A stretch of 50,461 nt of DNA from an uncultured Chitinophagaceae bacterium (GTDB lineage Bacteria > Bacteroidota > Bacteroidia > Chitinophagales > Chitinophagaceae). The DNA lies in the NCBI GenBank assembly GCA_903904335.1, contig CAIVCF010000181.1:1-50461 (forward strand), read 5' to 3'. The notes below the pieces were generated by a model, which was not told the DNA's origin, did not search any database, and worked only from the letters and a program-made list of their open reading frames with translations. Below, piece after piece: positions 31,670 to 41,085 of this stretch. Numbering within the stretch: position 1 is the first letter of the stretch; each line of letters opens with the position of its first letter. The position numbers were made by a program, and so were the translations under genes.

Positions 31670-34453
31670 ATGATGAGCAGTTCAGAAATTCGTCAGCAGT
31701 TTTTAGATTTCTTCCAATCAAAAGGGCATCAGATCGTTCCTTCTGCCCCCATCGTCATAAAAAATGACCCCACTTTATTGTTCACCAATGCGGGCATGAA
31801 CCAGTTCAAAGATTATTTTCTGGGCAACAGAAAACCCGAGTCTACACGCATTGCCGATACTCAAAAATGTTTGCGCGTTAGTGGTAAACACAATGACCTG
31901 GAAGAAGTGGGCGTGGATACCTATCATCATACCATGTTTGAAATGCTGGGTAACTGGAGCTTTGGCGACTATTTTAAAAAAGAAGCCATTGCATGGAGTT
32001 GGGAATTATTGACTGAAGTGTATAAGTTGGATAAAGACCGTTTATACGTTACCATTTTTGAAGGTGATGCAAAAGAAAATTTACCGAAAGATGAAGAAGC
32101 TTTTAATGAATGGAAAAAAGTAATTAGTGAAGACAGAATTTTACTCGGCAACAAAAAAGACAATTTTTGGGAAATGGGCGATACCGGCCCATGCGGACCA
32201 TGCACCGAAATTCATGTGGATTGCAGAAGCGATGAAGAAAGAAAACAAGTGAACGGAAAAACTTTAGTGAATAATGATCATCCCCAGGTAATTGAAATAT
32301 GGAATAATGTATTCATTCAGTTCAATCGTTTAAAAGATGGAAGTCTGGAGCCATTGCCTGCAAAACATGTTGATACGGGAATGGGTTTTGAAAGATTGGT
32401 TCGTGTGATTCAAAATAAGACATCGAATTATGATACCGATGTTTTTACAGGAACGATTGCTGTTATTGAAAAAATAGTAAATAAAAAATACGATTACAGC
32501 GACAGCAAACAAGCCATTGCATTTCGCGTGATTGCCGATCATATTCGTGCCATCAGTTTCACTATTGCCGATGGTCAACTTCCATCCAACACAGGAGCAG
32601 GTTATGTGATACGCAGAATTTTAAGAAGAGCTGTTCGTTATTATTATTCTTATCTCGATTATAAGCAACCATTGTTGCATCAGTTATTACCAACATTGGC
32701 AAAACAATTTGAAAATGTATTTCCTGAATTGCAATCCCAGCTTGAGTTTGTAAGTAAGGTGGTGAAAGAAGAAGAAGATGCATTTTTAAGAACTTTAGGT
32801 AAAGGTCTAGAAAAAATCGAGTTATTTATTGGATTAAATAATTCAGACATAATAAGAACAGTAACAAAAGAAAAATTTATTTTTAATTCGCCAGAAGGAA
32901 AGCTTTTTACAAAAAAGAATTTCCCTGAAAATTATAAAATTTTAACTGAAAAAGATGGGGTTAATCAAGATGAATTGGAAAAAAGTATTACACAACATTC
33001 AACAATAAATGGCGAATGGATATTCGAATTATATGATACTTATGGTTTTCCACTTGATTTAACAAAATTAGTATTAAGTGAAAAAGGTTTAAAAGTTGAT
33101 GAAGTAGGTTTTGAAGCCGAAATGCTTCAACAAAAATCCCGTTCACGTGCGGCAAGTGTTGTTGATACAGAAGATTGGATAACCGTGAATGATGAAACAG
33201 GAAAAGGTTTTGTAGGTTATGATGATATTCTTGTTTACACCAAAGTAAATAAATACAGAAAAGTAAAAGCGAAGGGCAAAGAACAATTTCAAATTGTGTT
33301 GGCCGAAACACCTTTCTACGCTGAAAGCGGCGGCCAGGTGGGCGATACAGGCGTTTTGGAATTTGGTGATGAAACCATTGCTGTCACAGATACAAAAAAA
33401 GAAAATAATCTCATCATTCATTTTACAGAAACAATTCCTGCAAATATTACTGCTGATGTTACTGCAAAGATCAATGTAGAGAAAAGATTATTCACTACCT
33501 ACAATCATACTGCCACACATTTACTGCATGCGGCATTACGAAATGTGTTGGGCACACATGTGGCACAAAAAGGAAGTCTGGTCAATGAAAATGAATTGCG
33601 TTTCGATTTTTCTCACTTTGCCAAATTGAGTGAAGAAGAAATTCGCAGCATTGAGAAAATGGTGAATGATAAGATCAGAGAAAATATTCCTGTAATCATC
33701 AAAGAATTACCAAAAGAAGAAGCATTGAAACTCGGAGCGATGGCATTGTTTGGTGAAAAATATGGCGACAAAGTTAGAGTGGTGATCATCGATCCCAATT
33801 ATTCCATCGAGTTATGCGGCGGTACGCACGTGATGAGCACCGGCATGATCGGCGTATTTAAATTGACTCAGGAAACCGCTGTGGCTGCGGGTGTTCGGCG
33901 TATAGAAGCCATCACAGGCAGTGCTGCATTTAATTATTTATACGATCAGTTGATGGGGTTGAAAGAAGTGGCCAACTTATTAAAAACAAAAGATCCGGTA
34001 AAAGCTGTTGAGAAAATATTGTTGGAAAAACAAGAATTGGAAAAAAGATTAGAAAGCATCGAAGCCAAACAATTGATCATCCTTAAAAATTCTTTATTAA
34101 GCGAACATGTTCCGTTTCCATTGAATAATGCAACAGCAAAATTTATCGGCAAAGTAGTGGATGTAAGCAATGCAGATCATTTGAAAAAATTATGTTTTGA
34201 TCTGAAGAATGATTTGGGAAATGATTATGCCGTCGTTTTAGCTGCCAACATCAATGGTAAAGCAAATGTTGCCATCATGTTATCGGATAGTGTGGCAAAT
34301 GAAAAAAGATTAGAAGCACCGAAGATCATTAAAGAACACATCACTCCCATTATCAAAGGTGGTGGCGGCGGACAAAAAACATTGGCAACTGCCGGTGGAC
34401 AAGATGCAAGTAATCTGCAACAGGTAATAGAAAAAGTAAGATCGCTTTTATAA
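31670..34453 (+). CDS. alaS: Alanyl-tRNA synthetase with a non-typical internal insert
   Basis: The 927-residue class II enzyme charges tRNA-Ala. Motifs are SAPIVIKNDPTLLFTNAGMNQFK (motif region 1, read in blocks), RVSGKHNDLEEVG, and the class II core. The editing domain has HTATHLLHAAL and CGGTHV. The C-terminal DHHA1 region ends KGGGGGQKTLATAGG. It is about 50 residues longer than the usual 870-880. The extra lies between FLRTLGKGLEKI and FELYDTYGFPLDLT (residues about 382-448), a region AT-richer than the rest. An M28 peptidase gene begins 9 nt after the stop. The second codon is also Met, so the start could be one codon later. Confidence 0.96.
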   Translation: MMSSSEIRQQFLDFFQSKGHQIVPSAPIVIKNDPTLLFTNAGMNQFKDYFLGNRKPESTRIADTQKCLRVSGKHNDLEEVGVDTYHHTMFEMLGNWSFGDYFKKEAIAWSWELLTEVYKLDKDRLYVTIFEGDAKENLPKDEEAFNEWKKVISEDRILLGNKKDNFWEMGDTGPCGPCTEIHVDCRSDEERKQVNGKTLVNNDHPQVIEIWNNVFIQFNRLKDGSLEPLPAKHVDTGMGFERLVRVIQNKTSNYDTDVFTGTIAVIEKIVNKKYDYSDSKQAIAFRVIADHIRAISFTIADGQLPSNTGAGYVIRRILRRAVRYYYSYLDYKQPLLHQLLPTLAKQFENVFPELQSQLEFVSKVVKEEEDAFLRTLGKGLEKIELFIGLNNSDIIRTVTKEKFIFNSPEGKLFTKKNFPENYKILTEKDGVNQDELEKSITQHSTINGEWIFELYDTYGFPLDLTKLVLSEKGLKVDEVGFEAEMLQQKSRSRAASVVDTEDWITVNDETGKGFVGYDDILVYTKVNKYRKVKAKGKEQFQIVLAETPFYAESGGQVGDTGVLEFGDETIAVTDTKKENNLIIHFTETIPANITADVTAKINVEKRLFTTYNHTATHLLHAALRNVLGTHVAQKGSLVNENELRFDFSHFAKLSEEEIRSIEKMVNDKIRENIPVIIKELPKEEALKLGAMALFGEKYGDKVRVVIIDPNYSIELCGGTHVMSTGMIGVFKLTQETAVAAGVRRIEAITGSAAFNYLYDQLMGLKEVANLLKTKDPVKAVEKILLEKQELEKRLESIEAKQLIILKNSLLSEHVPFPLNNATAKFIGKVVDVSNADHLKKLCFDLKNDLGNDYAVVLAANINGKANVAIMLSDSVANEKRLEAPKIIKEHITPIIKGGGGGQKTLATAGGQDASNLQQVIEKVRSLL

Positions 34454-34462
34454 ATAAGTGAA

Positions 34463-35446
34463 ATGAAATATTATTTTATTTTCATTTTTGCCACAGCTTT
34501 TACTTTCGTCAGTTCAGCACAAGCTGATAAATATTTTAATGCATCCATCAATCCAGCAATTGCAAAAGAATATGTCAGTGCATTGGCCGATGACAGCATG
34601 ATGGGAAGATTTACAGACTCAAAAGGGAATATTGCAGCAGCAAAATATATTACTGATGAACTGGAAAAAATAGGTGTGCCTCCCCTTTTCGATAAAAATT
34701 ATTTAGTTCCTTTCAAGTTCAATTACAATGCTGAAAAAAATCTTAGTGCTTATAATGTGATCGGGGTATTACCCGGAAAAAACAAACCTGATGAACTTGT
34801 TATTTTTTCGGCACATTACGATCATATCGGCACAACAAGCAGCAATCCTTATCCAAAGTTGAATGAAATAAAAGATAAAACTGACAGCATTTACAATGGC
34901 GCAAATGATGATGCTTCGGGTGTTAGTTCTGTATTGATGTTGGCAAATTATTTCAAAGCACAGGATAATAATGAACGCAGTCTGGTCTTTATATTTTTTT
35001 CAGGCGAAGAACTAGGATTGAAAGGATCGGAAGCACTTACTGCAAATGTAGACCCTAAAAAAATTATTGCTGATATTAATATTGAGATGATAGGCAGAGA
35101 ATCCGAACATAGTTCGCATCCTTATATTACCGGTGCAAATTTTTCAAACCTGCAATCTGTTTTAAATAAAACATTAACTGCAACTGATAAAAAAATTTGG
35201 GGATATTCATTCTTTGAATCAGATCTTTATACGACAGAATCACTTTTCACAAGATCAGATAATTATTCATTTGCCCAAAAAGGTATCATTGCACATTCCA
35301 TTATGGCCACATCGCCTCAGGATAAATTCTACCATTCTGTAAAAGATGAAACTGCAACTTTGAATTATAATCTATTGGCAAAAATTACGGCCGCAATAGC
35401 ATTGGGTTGTAAAAACATCATCAACGGATCAGCAAAACTCAGATAA
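34463..35446 (+). CDS. Secreted M28 family metallopeptidase
   Basis: The product is 327 residues with a signal peptide (about 1-19, ending VSSAQ). The co-catalytic di-zinc site has H in FSAHYDHIG, D in NGANDDASG, the general base pair in FFSGEELGLKGSEA, E in IEMIGR, and a final H in KFYHSVKDE. It would be an aminopeptidase or similar in the periplasm or outside. The start lies 9 nt after alaS, so it is co-transcribed. No PA domain is inserted. Confidence 0.9.
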   Translation: MKYYFIFIFATAFTFVSSAQADKYFNASINPAIAKEYVSALADDSMMGRFTDSKGNIAAAKYITDELEKIGVPPLFDKNYLVPFKFNYNAEKNLSAYNVIGVLPGKNKPDELVIFSAHYDHIGTTSSNPYPKLNEIKDKTDSIYNGANDDASGVSSVLMLANYFKAQDNNERSLVFIFFSGEELGLKGSEALTANVDPKKIIADINIEMIGRESEHSSHPYITGANFSNLQSVLNKTLTATDKKIWGYSFFESDLYTTESLFTRSDNYSFAQKGIIAHSIMATSPQDKFYHSVKDETATLNYNLLAKITAAIALGCKNIINGSAKLR

Positions 35447-35516
35447 AAAGAACTGATCAATAATGCGATCTCTCATTTCCTACCGCTCATCATTCATTAA
35501 CCTAATTTAACATTTC

Positions 35517-35553
35517 CGAAATGTTTCGTATATCGAATACTTTATTATATTTG
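35517..35553 (+). promoter_or_regulatory. Candidate promoter and palindrome upstream of the PDZ gene
   Basis: TATATTTG (35546-35553) is an exact -7 element 40 bp before the ATG. At the -33 position sits the palindrome CGAAA-TG-TTTCG (35517-35528) instead of a clear TTG, a possible operator. Confidence 0.4.
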
Positions 35554-35592
35554 ATCTACTAAATATTTCGTACAACATAAAATTTATACAGC

Positions 35593-36558
35593 ATGAATAC
35601 AAAATTAATTGCCGCATCATTGATCGGCCTTGCATTTGCAGCTAACAGTTTTGCGCAGGATAAAGAAGCACCGAAAGCGAGAAATGAAGAAAGGATCATC
35701 ATTCGAAAAAAAGGCGACAGCACGGAGAAAATGACTGTTGTTATTGATGGTGATAAAGTTACCGTAAACGGAAAGCCGGTGGAAGATTTTAAAGACGGAG
35801 ACATTCAAATCCTTAAATCTAAAATTGAAAGAGATGGAATGATAAGCCCTCATGCAAAAGTTTTATTTACACCCGGTTACCCGAGATCATACAGCGGAGA
35901 TTTAGTCATTTCAGGTAACAAAGCATTCCTGGGCGTGCAAACAGAAAAAGATGAAAAAGGTGCAAAAATAAGTTCTGTAACAAAAGGTTCTTCAGCAGAA
36001 AAAGCGGGATTACTGAAAGATGATATCATTACAAAAGTGGGTGATACAAAAATCACCAGCAGTGATGATCTCTATAAAGCAATCGGCAAATACAAACCTG
36101 AAGATAAAGTGGCCATTACTTATTTACGTAATGGAAAAGAAAATTCAGCTACTGCCGCATTGGGTAAGAATAATATAGAAAGATCATTCACATGGAGTGG
36201 TGATAATAATTTCAAATTCGAAATGCCTGAAATACAGGAAGCTCCCGGAGGAATGCATTTTAATTTTTCACACAACAGCAAACCCAGACTGGGCGTGCAG
36301 ATACAGGATGTAGAAGAAGGAACAGGCGTAAAAATAATTGGTGTAGATGATGAAAGTGTTGCAGGCAAAGCAGGACTGAAAGAAAAAGATGTGATCGTTG
36401 ATGTTGACGGCAAAGAAATCAAAAATGTTGATGACCTGAGAACAAAGATAAACGAGGCGAAAGAAGGCAATTTATTCAAGATCAAATATAAAAGAGACGG
36501 AAAAACGCAAACTGCTGATGTAAAATTCCCTAAAAAATTAAAAACAGCGAATCTGTAA
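35593..36558 (+). CDS. Exported protein with two PDZ domains
   Basis: The product is 321 residues with a signal peptide (about 1-21, ending NSFAQ). An N-terminal part of about 90 residues contains strands like MTVVIDGDKVTVNGKPVEDF. Two PDZ domains follow at about 115-195 (LGVQTEKDEKGAKISSVTKG) and 235-316 (LGVQIQDVEEGTGVKIIGVD). There is no HtrA-like protease domain. The tandem PDZs could bind C-termini of envelope proteins, a chaperone- or adaptor-like role by inference. It is followed by a strong hairpin terminator. Confidence 0.88.
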   Translation: MNTKLIAASLIGLAFAANSFAQDKEAPKARNEERIIIRKKGDSTEKMTVVIDGDKVTVNGKPVEDFKDGDIQILKSKIERDGMISPHAKVLFTPGYPRSYSGDLVISGNKAFLGVQTEKDEKGAKISSVTKGSSAEKAGLLKDDIITKVGDTKITSSDDLYKAIGKYKPEDKVAITYLRNGKENSATAALGKNNIERSFTWSGDNNFKFEMPEIQEAPGGMHFNFSHNSKPRLGVQIQDVEEGTGVKIIGVDDESVAGKAGLKEKDVIVDVDGKEIKNVDDLRTKINEAKEGNLFKIKYKRDGKTQTADVKFPKKLKTANL

Positions 36559-36585
36559 CTATTTCGTTTTTTCTCATGTTGCACA

Positions 36586-36618
36586 GCCATCCTGATTCTT
36601 CAGGATGGCTTTTGTTTT
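36586..36618 (+). terminator. Terminator after the PDZ gene
   Basis: A perfect 10-bp stem GCCATCCTGA/TCAGGATGGC (36586-36595 with 36600-36609) and 4-nt loop is followed by TTTTGTTTT. Confidence 0.88.
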
Positions 36619-36693
36619 ACCACCAATTCAGAATAATTCATTAAAAATACTTTTATCACACAGCAATAGTCAGAGATGGCTATTTTTGCAACC

Positions 36694-38139
36694 ATGCTTT
36701 TGAATAATAAATACGAAGCCGTTATTGGATTAGAAGTACATGCACAGTTACAAACTGCCAGCAAATTATTCTGCGGCGACAGTATTGCTTTTGGCGCAGA
36801 ACCCAATACACATGTAAGCCCTGTTACTTTAGGTCATCCCGGCACATTACCCAAGACCAACAAGAAGGCCGTTGAATATGCTGTTAAATTAGGCTTGGCA
36901 TGTAATTGCGAAATAGAGTCATACAATTATTTTGCACGCAAGAATTATTTCTATCCTGATCTGCCGAAAGGTTATCAGATATCACAGCACACCACTCCTA
37001 TTTGTCTCGGTGGTTTTGTAAAAATCAAAACGGGCGAAGGCGAAAGAAATGTGCAGTTGAACCGCATTCACATGGAAGAAGATGCAGGAAAAAGTATTCA
37101 TGACCGTGATGATGATTATACTTGTGTTGATTTGAATCGTGCTGGTACACCATTGGTTGAAATAGTTACCGAGCCTGATCTGCACAGCAGCGAAGAGGCT
37201 TATCAATACATCACCGAATTAAGAAGATTGGTGAGATGGATCGGCATTTGCGATGGCAATATGGAAGAAGGAAGCTTGCGATGCGATGCGAATGTTTCTG
37301 TAAGATTGAAAGGTGAAAAAAAATTAGGTGTGAAAGTGGAAGTAAAGAATTTGAACTCTATCCGTAATGTGAAAAAAGCAATAGATCATGAGATCGATCG
37401 CATGATTACTATCATTGAGAACGGCGGAACCATCACACAACAAACCAGAAGTTTTAATGCCGATGATGATACCACTTTTTCTTTGCGTGATAAAGAAGAA
37501 GCAAATGATTATCGCTATTTTCCCGATCCCGATCTGGCACCCTTTCATTTAACACAGGAATATATTCAGAAAATAAAATCATCACTGCCGGCATTGCCGA
37601 ATCAGCTGATTCATCAATATCAAACTGAATTCGGATTGAGCGAATACGATGCCATGCAATTATGTGATGAAAAACATACTGCGGATTTTTTTCAATCAAC
37701 CATTCAGTTCACAAAACATTATAAAGCAGTTGCCAATTGGATCACAGGGCCCGTGAGGCAATATTTACATGAACATCATCAATCATTTGAAACAATTATA
37801 TTATTGCCGCAAACTTTAGCTGCACTGATAAAAATCGTAGATGATGGTAAGGTAAATTTCTCTGTTGCGTCTTCACGTTTGTTGCCATTACTCATGCAAG
37901 AAAACAAGGATCCTTTGCAATTGGCAGAAGAATTAAATCTCGTACAGATCAGTGACAGCAATGAATTGGAAACATGGGTAAATGAAGCGATCAGCAAAAT
38001 GCCGGATAAAGTTGCTGAATATAAAAAAGGTAAAAAAGGTTTGATCGGTTTATTTGTGGGGGAAGTAAAAAAATTAAGCAAGGGCAAGGCAGATCCTAAA
38101 ATAGTGACTGCATTATTACAGGAAAAATTACGTCAGTAA
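36694..38139 (+). CDS. gatB: Aspartyl/glutamyl-tRNA amidotransferase subunit B
   Basis: The product is 481 residues from the chosen start. It is the GatB kinase-like subunit of GatCAB, which converts mischarged Glu-tRNA-Gln or Asp-tRNA-Asn. The core blocks are VIGLEVHAQLQTASKLFCGD, YFYPDLPKGYQISQ, DLNRAGTPLVEIVTEPDL and SLRCDANVSVR. The C-terminal helical YqeY-like domain (about 330-481) binds tRNA. I took the ATG at 36694 because it gives the family N-terminus. An in-frame ATG at 36676 would add MAIFAT and overlaps a TATTTTTG promoter-like element. gatA and gatC are not adjacent. Confidence 0.95.
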   Translation: MLLNNKYEAVIGLEVHAQLQTASKLFCGDSIAFGAEPNTHVSPVTLGHPGTLPKTNKKAVEYAVKLGLACNCEIESYNYFARKNYFYPDLPKGYQISQHTTPICLGGFVKIKTGEGERNVQLNRIHMEEDAGKSIHDRDDDYTCVDLNRAGTPLVEIVTEPDLHSSEEAYQYITELRRLVRWIGICDGNMEEGSLRCDANVSVRLKGEKKLGVKVEVKNLNSIRNVKKAIDHEIDRMITIIENGGTITQQTRSFNADDDTTFSLRDKEEANDYRYFPDPDLAPFHLTQEYIQKIKSSLPALPNQLIHQYQTEFGLSEYDAMQLCDEKHTADFFQSTIQFTKHYKAVANWITGPVRQYLHEHHQSFETIILLPQTLAALIKIVDDGKVNFSVASSRLLPLLMQENKDPLQLAEELNLVQISDSNELETWVNEAISKMPDKVAEYKKGKKGLIGLFVGEVKKLSKGKADPKIVTALLQEKLRQ

Positions 38140-38169
38140 AAAACAATTGTACAGCATTAAATAAAAAAT

Positions 38170-39291
38170 ATGAAAAAAATCTTCATCGGTGTAATTGCAT
38201 TGGTTGCTTTCAGTTCTTGTAAAGAGAAAAGATTTGGCGCTTTTATTGTGGCAGGAAAGATCGAGAACATAGGCGCAGAAAAGATTTATCTCGAAGAACT
38301 TCCTTTCGGTGGTGAAGCTCCTGTAGTATTGGATTCCGGAACATTGGATAAAAAAGGAACTTTCGAATTAAGAGCATTGGGAAAAGAAGAGGGGCTTTAT
38401 CTGATTGCCGTTCAAAATGGTCCTGAAGTTTTGATCATTAATGACAGCAAAAGTATCAAATTAAGATTGGATGCAAACAATTATAAAGCCTATATAACTG
38501 AAGGGTCTGATGCTTCTGCAGCATTACATCAGTTCCTTGAAAAATACAGTACAGAATTCAAACTCGCTGCCAATGCTTTCATGCTGGCCGATTCATTACA
38601 AAATACAAAAGCAACAGACAGTGCCCGTGCTGTTGCTAATTTGGAGAGAGACATTCAACTAAAAAAGTTCAATGCATTTTTATCCGATTTCATTAATCAT
38701 GCAGAAAGTCCGGCATTAAGATATTACGTTTTAGGCAAATCATTTAAAACAATGGAGCCATCAGAAATAAAAGTGCTTGCTGATGCTTCTGCTGAAAAAT
38801 TTAAAGATCATGCAGGGCTTGCCAAAATGAAAGGCATCATTGATACGCAGATAGAATCAGATCCGAAATTTGCATTACTGAATAAGACAGCACCTGAGAT
38901 AAGTTTGGCAGATACCAGCGGTAAAATAATTTCTTTGAGCAGTTACAAAGGGAAATATGTATTAGTTGATTTTTGGGCAAGTTGGTGCGGACCCTGCAGG
39001 CAGGAAAATCCAAATGTTGTTGCAGCTTATAGTAAATTCAAGGATAAAAATTTTACAGTTCTTGGTGTTTCTTTAGATAATGATAAAGCAGCATGGAAAG
39101 ATGCCATTCAGCAGGATAATTTAACTTGGAATCATATCAGTGACCTGAAACAATGGGAAAGTTCAGTAGTAGCTCCTTATAAAATAAAAGGTATTCCTTT
39201 TAATGTTTTAGTGAATCCCGACGGTAAGATCATTGCAGTTGAATTAAGGGGAAAAGCATTGGAAGCTAAATTGAGTGAAGTATTGAAATAA
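38170..39291 (+). CDS. TlpA-like thiol-disulfide lipoprotein with N-terminal DUF4369-like domain
   Basis: The product is 373 residues. A lipoprotein signal (MKKIFIGVIALVAFSSC) precedes a beta-rich DUF4369-type N-terminal domain (about 25-130; FIVAGKIENIGAEKIYLEEL). A linker follows, then a C-terminal thioredoxin fold (about 235-373) with the redox motif WASWCGPCRQENP and cis-proline in KIKGIPFNVLV. It is likely an inner- or outer-membrane-anchored reductase facing the periplasm, as common in Bacteroidota. It starts 30 nt after gatB, probably on one transcript. Confidence 0.9.
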   Translation: MKKIFIGVIALVAFSSCKEKRFGAFIVAGKIENIGAEKIYLEELPFGGEAPVVLDSGTLDKKGTFELRALGKEEGLYLIAVQNGPEVLIINDSKSIKLRLDANNYKAYITEGSDASAALHQFLEKYSTEFKLAANAFMLADSLQNTKATDSARAVANLERDIQLKKFNAFLSDFINHAESPALRYYVLGKSFKTMEPSEIKVLADASAEKFKDHAGLAKMKGIIDTQIESDPKFALLNKTAPEISLADTSGKIISLSSYKGKYVLVDFWASWCGPCRQENPNVVAAYSKFKDKNFTVLGVSLDNDKAAWKDAIQQDNLTWNHISDLKQWESSVVAPYKIKGIPFNVLVNPDGKIIAVELRGKALEAKLSEVLK

Positions 39292-39347
39292 AGTAGCATT
39301 GAATTAGAAAATAAACATCCACATACTTAATTAATAGCGTTACAATA

Positions 39348-39379
39348 AAAAAACTCCGACAAAATTGTCGGAGTTTTTT
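39348..39379. terminator. Bidirectional terminator between the TlpA-like and SusD genes
   Basis: A 14-bp stem (39348-39361 with 39366-39379) with A-run and T-run ends lies between convergent genes. Confidence 0.85.
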
Positions 39380-39407
39380 ATTTTTTATTACTTGTATAAT
39401 CTAATGA

Positions 39408-41060
39408 TTATTTTTTTGGATTCACAACAGGTGCACTATTGGCAGATGGAGGATTTAAAGATACCTCATCATCCGGAACATCCCAATAATCCAAGAAATG
39501 ATAGTTGATAGTAGCCTTTACATTCAGAGTACCGGTTGTAGAAACAACAACACAATTTTTTCTTCCTGTACCGCCTTGAGCTATATCAGTGATCACTCCC
39601 CATCTTCTTGCATCATAAAAAGAAACACCTCTGAATAATAATCCTACCCTTCTTTCTTTTCTTAATTCTTCATAAGCCAAAACAGGGTCAGTAATTACAC
39701 CGGAAGTTGCAGCTAAGCCAGATCCCTGGTAAGTTCTAACATTATCAACACTGGTTAAACCCGTAGCAACATTACCCAACATGATATTTGCTTCTGCTTT
39801 CATCAATTCATTCTCTTCATAAGAACCGGCGATGAATAATTCGTAATTACCAACTGCTTTACTTGCAACACCGCCTAATGTACCTGCAGTACTGGAAGAT
39901 GCAACATCTAACAAAGTATATCTCGTACTGTAAGTGATACCGCCTTTTTGATTCAGATATAAATTTGCAGTACTGAAGTTTGTAGTTAATCTCTTGTCAC
40001 CTGGCTTATAATCCTGAATTAATCTTTCAGAGATTTTATAAGTAGTGCTTGACGGATTACCAACAGTTAAAGCAGCAACAGAACCGCTGGTAGCACTTAA
40101 GAAACTGTTAGTTGCAGATGACCGACCTGTAAATACAAGATCAGTACTTGTGATTCCACTATTAGCCAATGTAAGCAGATTGTTCCAATCTGTAGTTGTC
40201 ATAGTAGCAACCGTTTTATTTACCAACAGGTTACGTGCCTTCATAGTATTGATATTATGAATCCACATGGTTGGTGTTAAAAGTCCGCCTTTACCAACCT
40301 GACAAGGAGTTGGAATCAAATAAGCAAGAACTTTATTATAATCGCCAGTGGTTGGTACAGCACCTAAAGCAGCGATAGCTAAATCAAAATTTGCGTTAGC
40401 TGCAGTGATCATAGCCGCGCTGGAAACAAAATTATTGTTGGTACTTACATAGTTATCTTTAATCAATCCTGCATAATACAGAGATCCGATATGAGAATAT
40501 GCATAACCTTTCCAGAAATATGCCCAGGCTTTTAAAGTATTCTTTTTAGTTGTGGCATCTCCTGAGAATGTGGTTCCGTCAACGATTGCCAAAATACCAT
40601 TGCAGGCATTATTCAAATAATACATCCAAGCCCATTCGTAAAAGTACATGTTCGAGCCTGCTTTAGTTCTACTATTATTTAATCTGGCAACGGCTAAAGC
40701 GGGTGCTGTATTAGATACTGTGTTACCATTATCATCAATATAATAATCAGGAACACCGATCTGGTTAGTGATATTATTGGCAGCTTCTGCACTGATTACA
40801 TCAGCTAATAAATCCATATAACCCGGAGCTAAAAAGAAGTAGCTGCTTCCTAACCATGAGCCTGTATATCTTGAATCAGTTATTCCGTTAAAGCCGTTTT
40901 GATACACTGCACCAAGCCCTAATGCTTCAATTCCGGATTCAGTTTGTGCACTTGCCGGAGTAGGGCTATTGGGGTTTTGAACATTCAGTTCATCCTTGCT
41001 GCAGCTTTGTCCGAGCAGGATGACTGTTGCCGTGATGATATATAATATTTTATTTTTCAT
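39408..41060 (-). CDS. SusD/RagB family outer-membrane lipoprotein
   Basis: This 550-residue surface lipoprotein has a signal peptide with cysteine at about 20 (LLGQSCSKDE). The helical TPR-like SusD fold shows in YYLNNACNGILAIVDG, WAYFWKGYAYSHIGSLYYAG, and the C-terminal RKERRVGLLFRGVSFYDARRWG and YWDVPDDEV. It lies 25 nt after the TonB-dependent receptor and forms the lid of that receptor, capturing glycans or peptides. No glycoside hydrolase, SusE-like or sensor genes are beside it, so the substrate is not predictable. Confidence 0.93.
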   Translation of the reverse strand: MKNKILYIITATVILLGQSCSKDELNVQNPNSPTPASAQTESGIEALGLGAVYQNGFNGITDSRYTGSWLGSSYFFLAPGYMDLLADVISAEAANNITNQIGVPDYYIDDNGNTVSNTAPALAVARLNNSRTKAGSNMYFYEWAWMYYLNNACNGILAIVDGTTFSGDATTKKNTLKAWAYFWKGYAYSHIGSLYYAGLIKDNYVSTNNNFVSSAAMITAANANFDLAIAALGAVPTTGDYNKVLAYLIPTPCQVGKGGLLTPTMWIHNINTMKARNLLVNKTVATMTTTDWNNLLTLANSGITSTDLVFTGRSSATNSFLSATSGSVAALTVGNPSSTTYKISERLIQDYKPGDKRLTTNFSTANLYLNQKGGITYSTRYTLLDVASSSTAGTLGGVASKAVGNYELFIAGSYEENELMKAEANIMLGNVATGLTSVDNVRTYQGSGLAATSGVITDPVLAYEELRKERRVGLLFRGVSFYDARRWGVITDIAQGGTGRKNCVVVSTTGTLNVKATINYHFLDYWDVPDDEVSLNPPSANSAPVVNPKK

Positions 41061-41085
41061 GCTATATTATTTTAATTTAATTTAT

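Noticed and set aside
36120-36590. A 156-codon open frame on the minus strand.
   Set aside because: It is antisense to the second PDZ domain and its stop-free run is a by-product of the sense codons.
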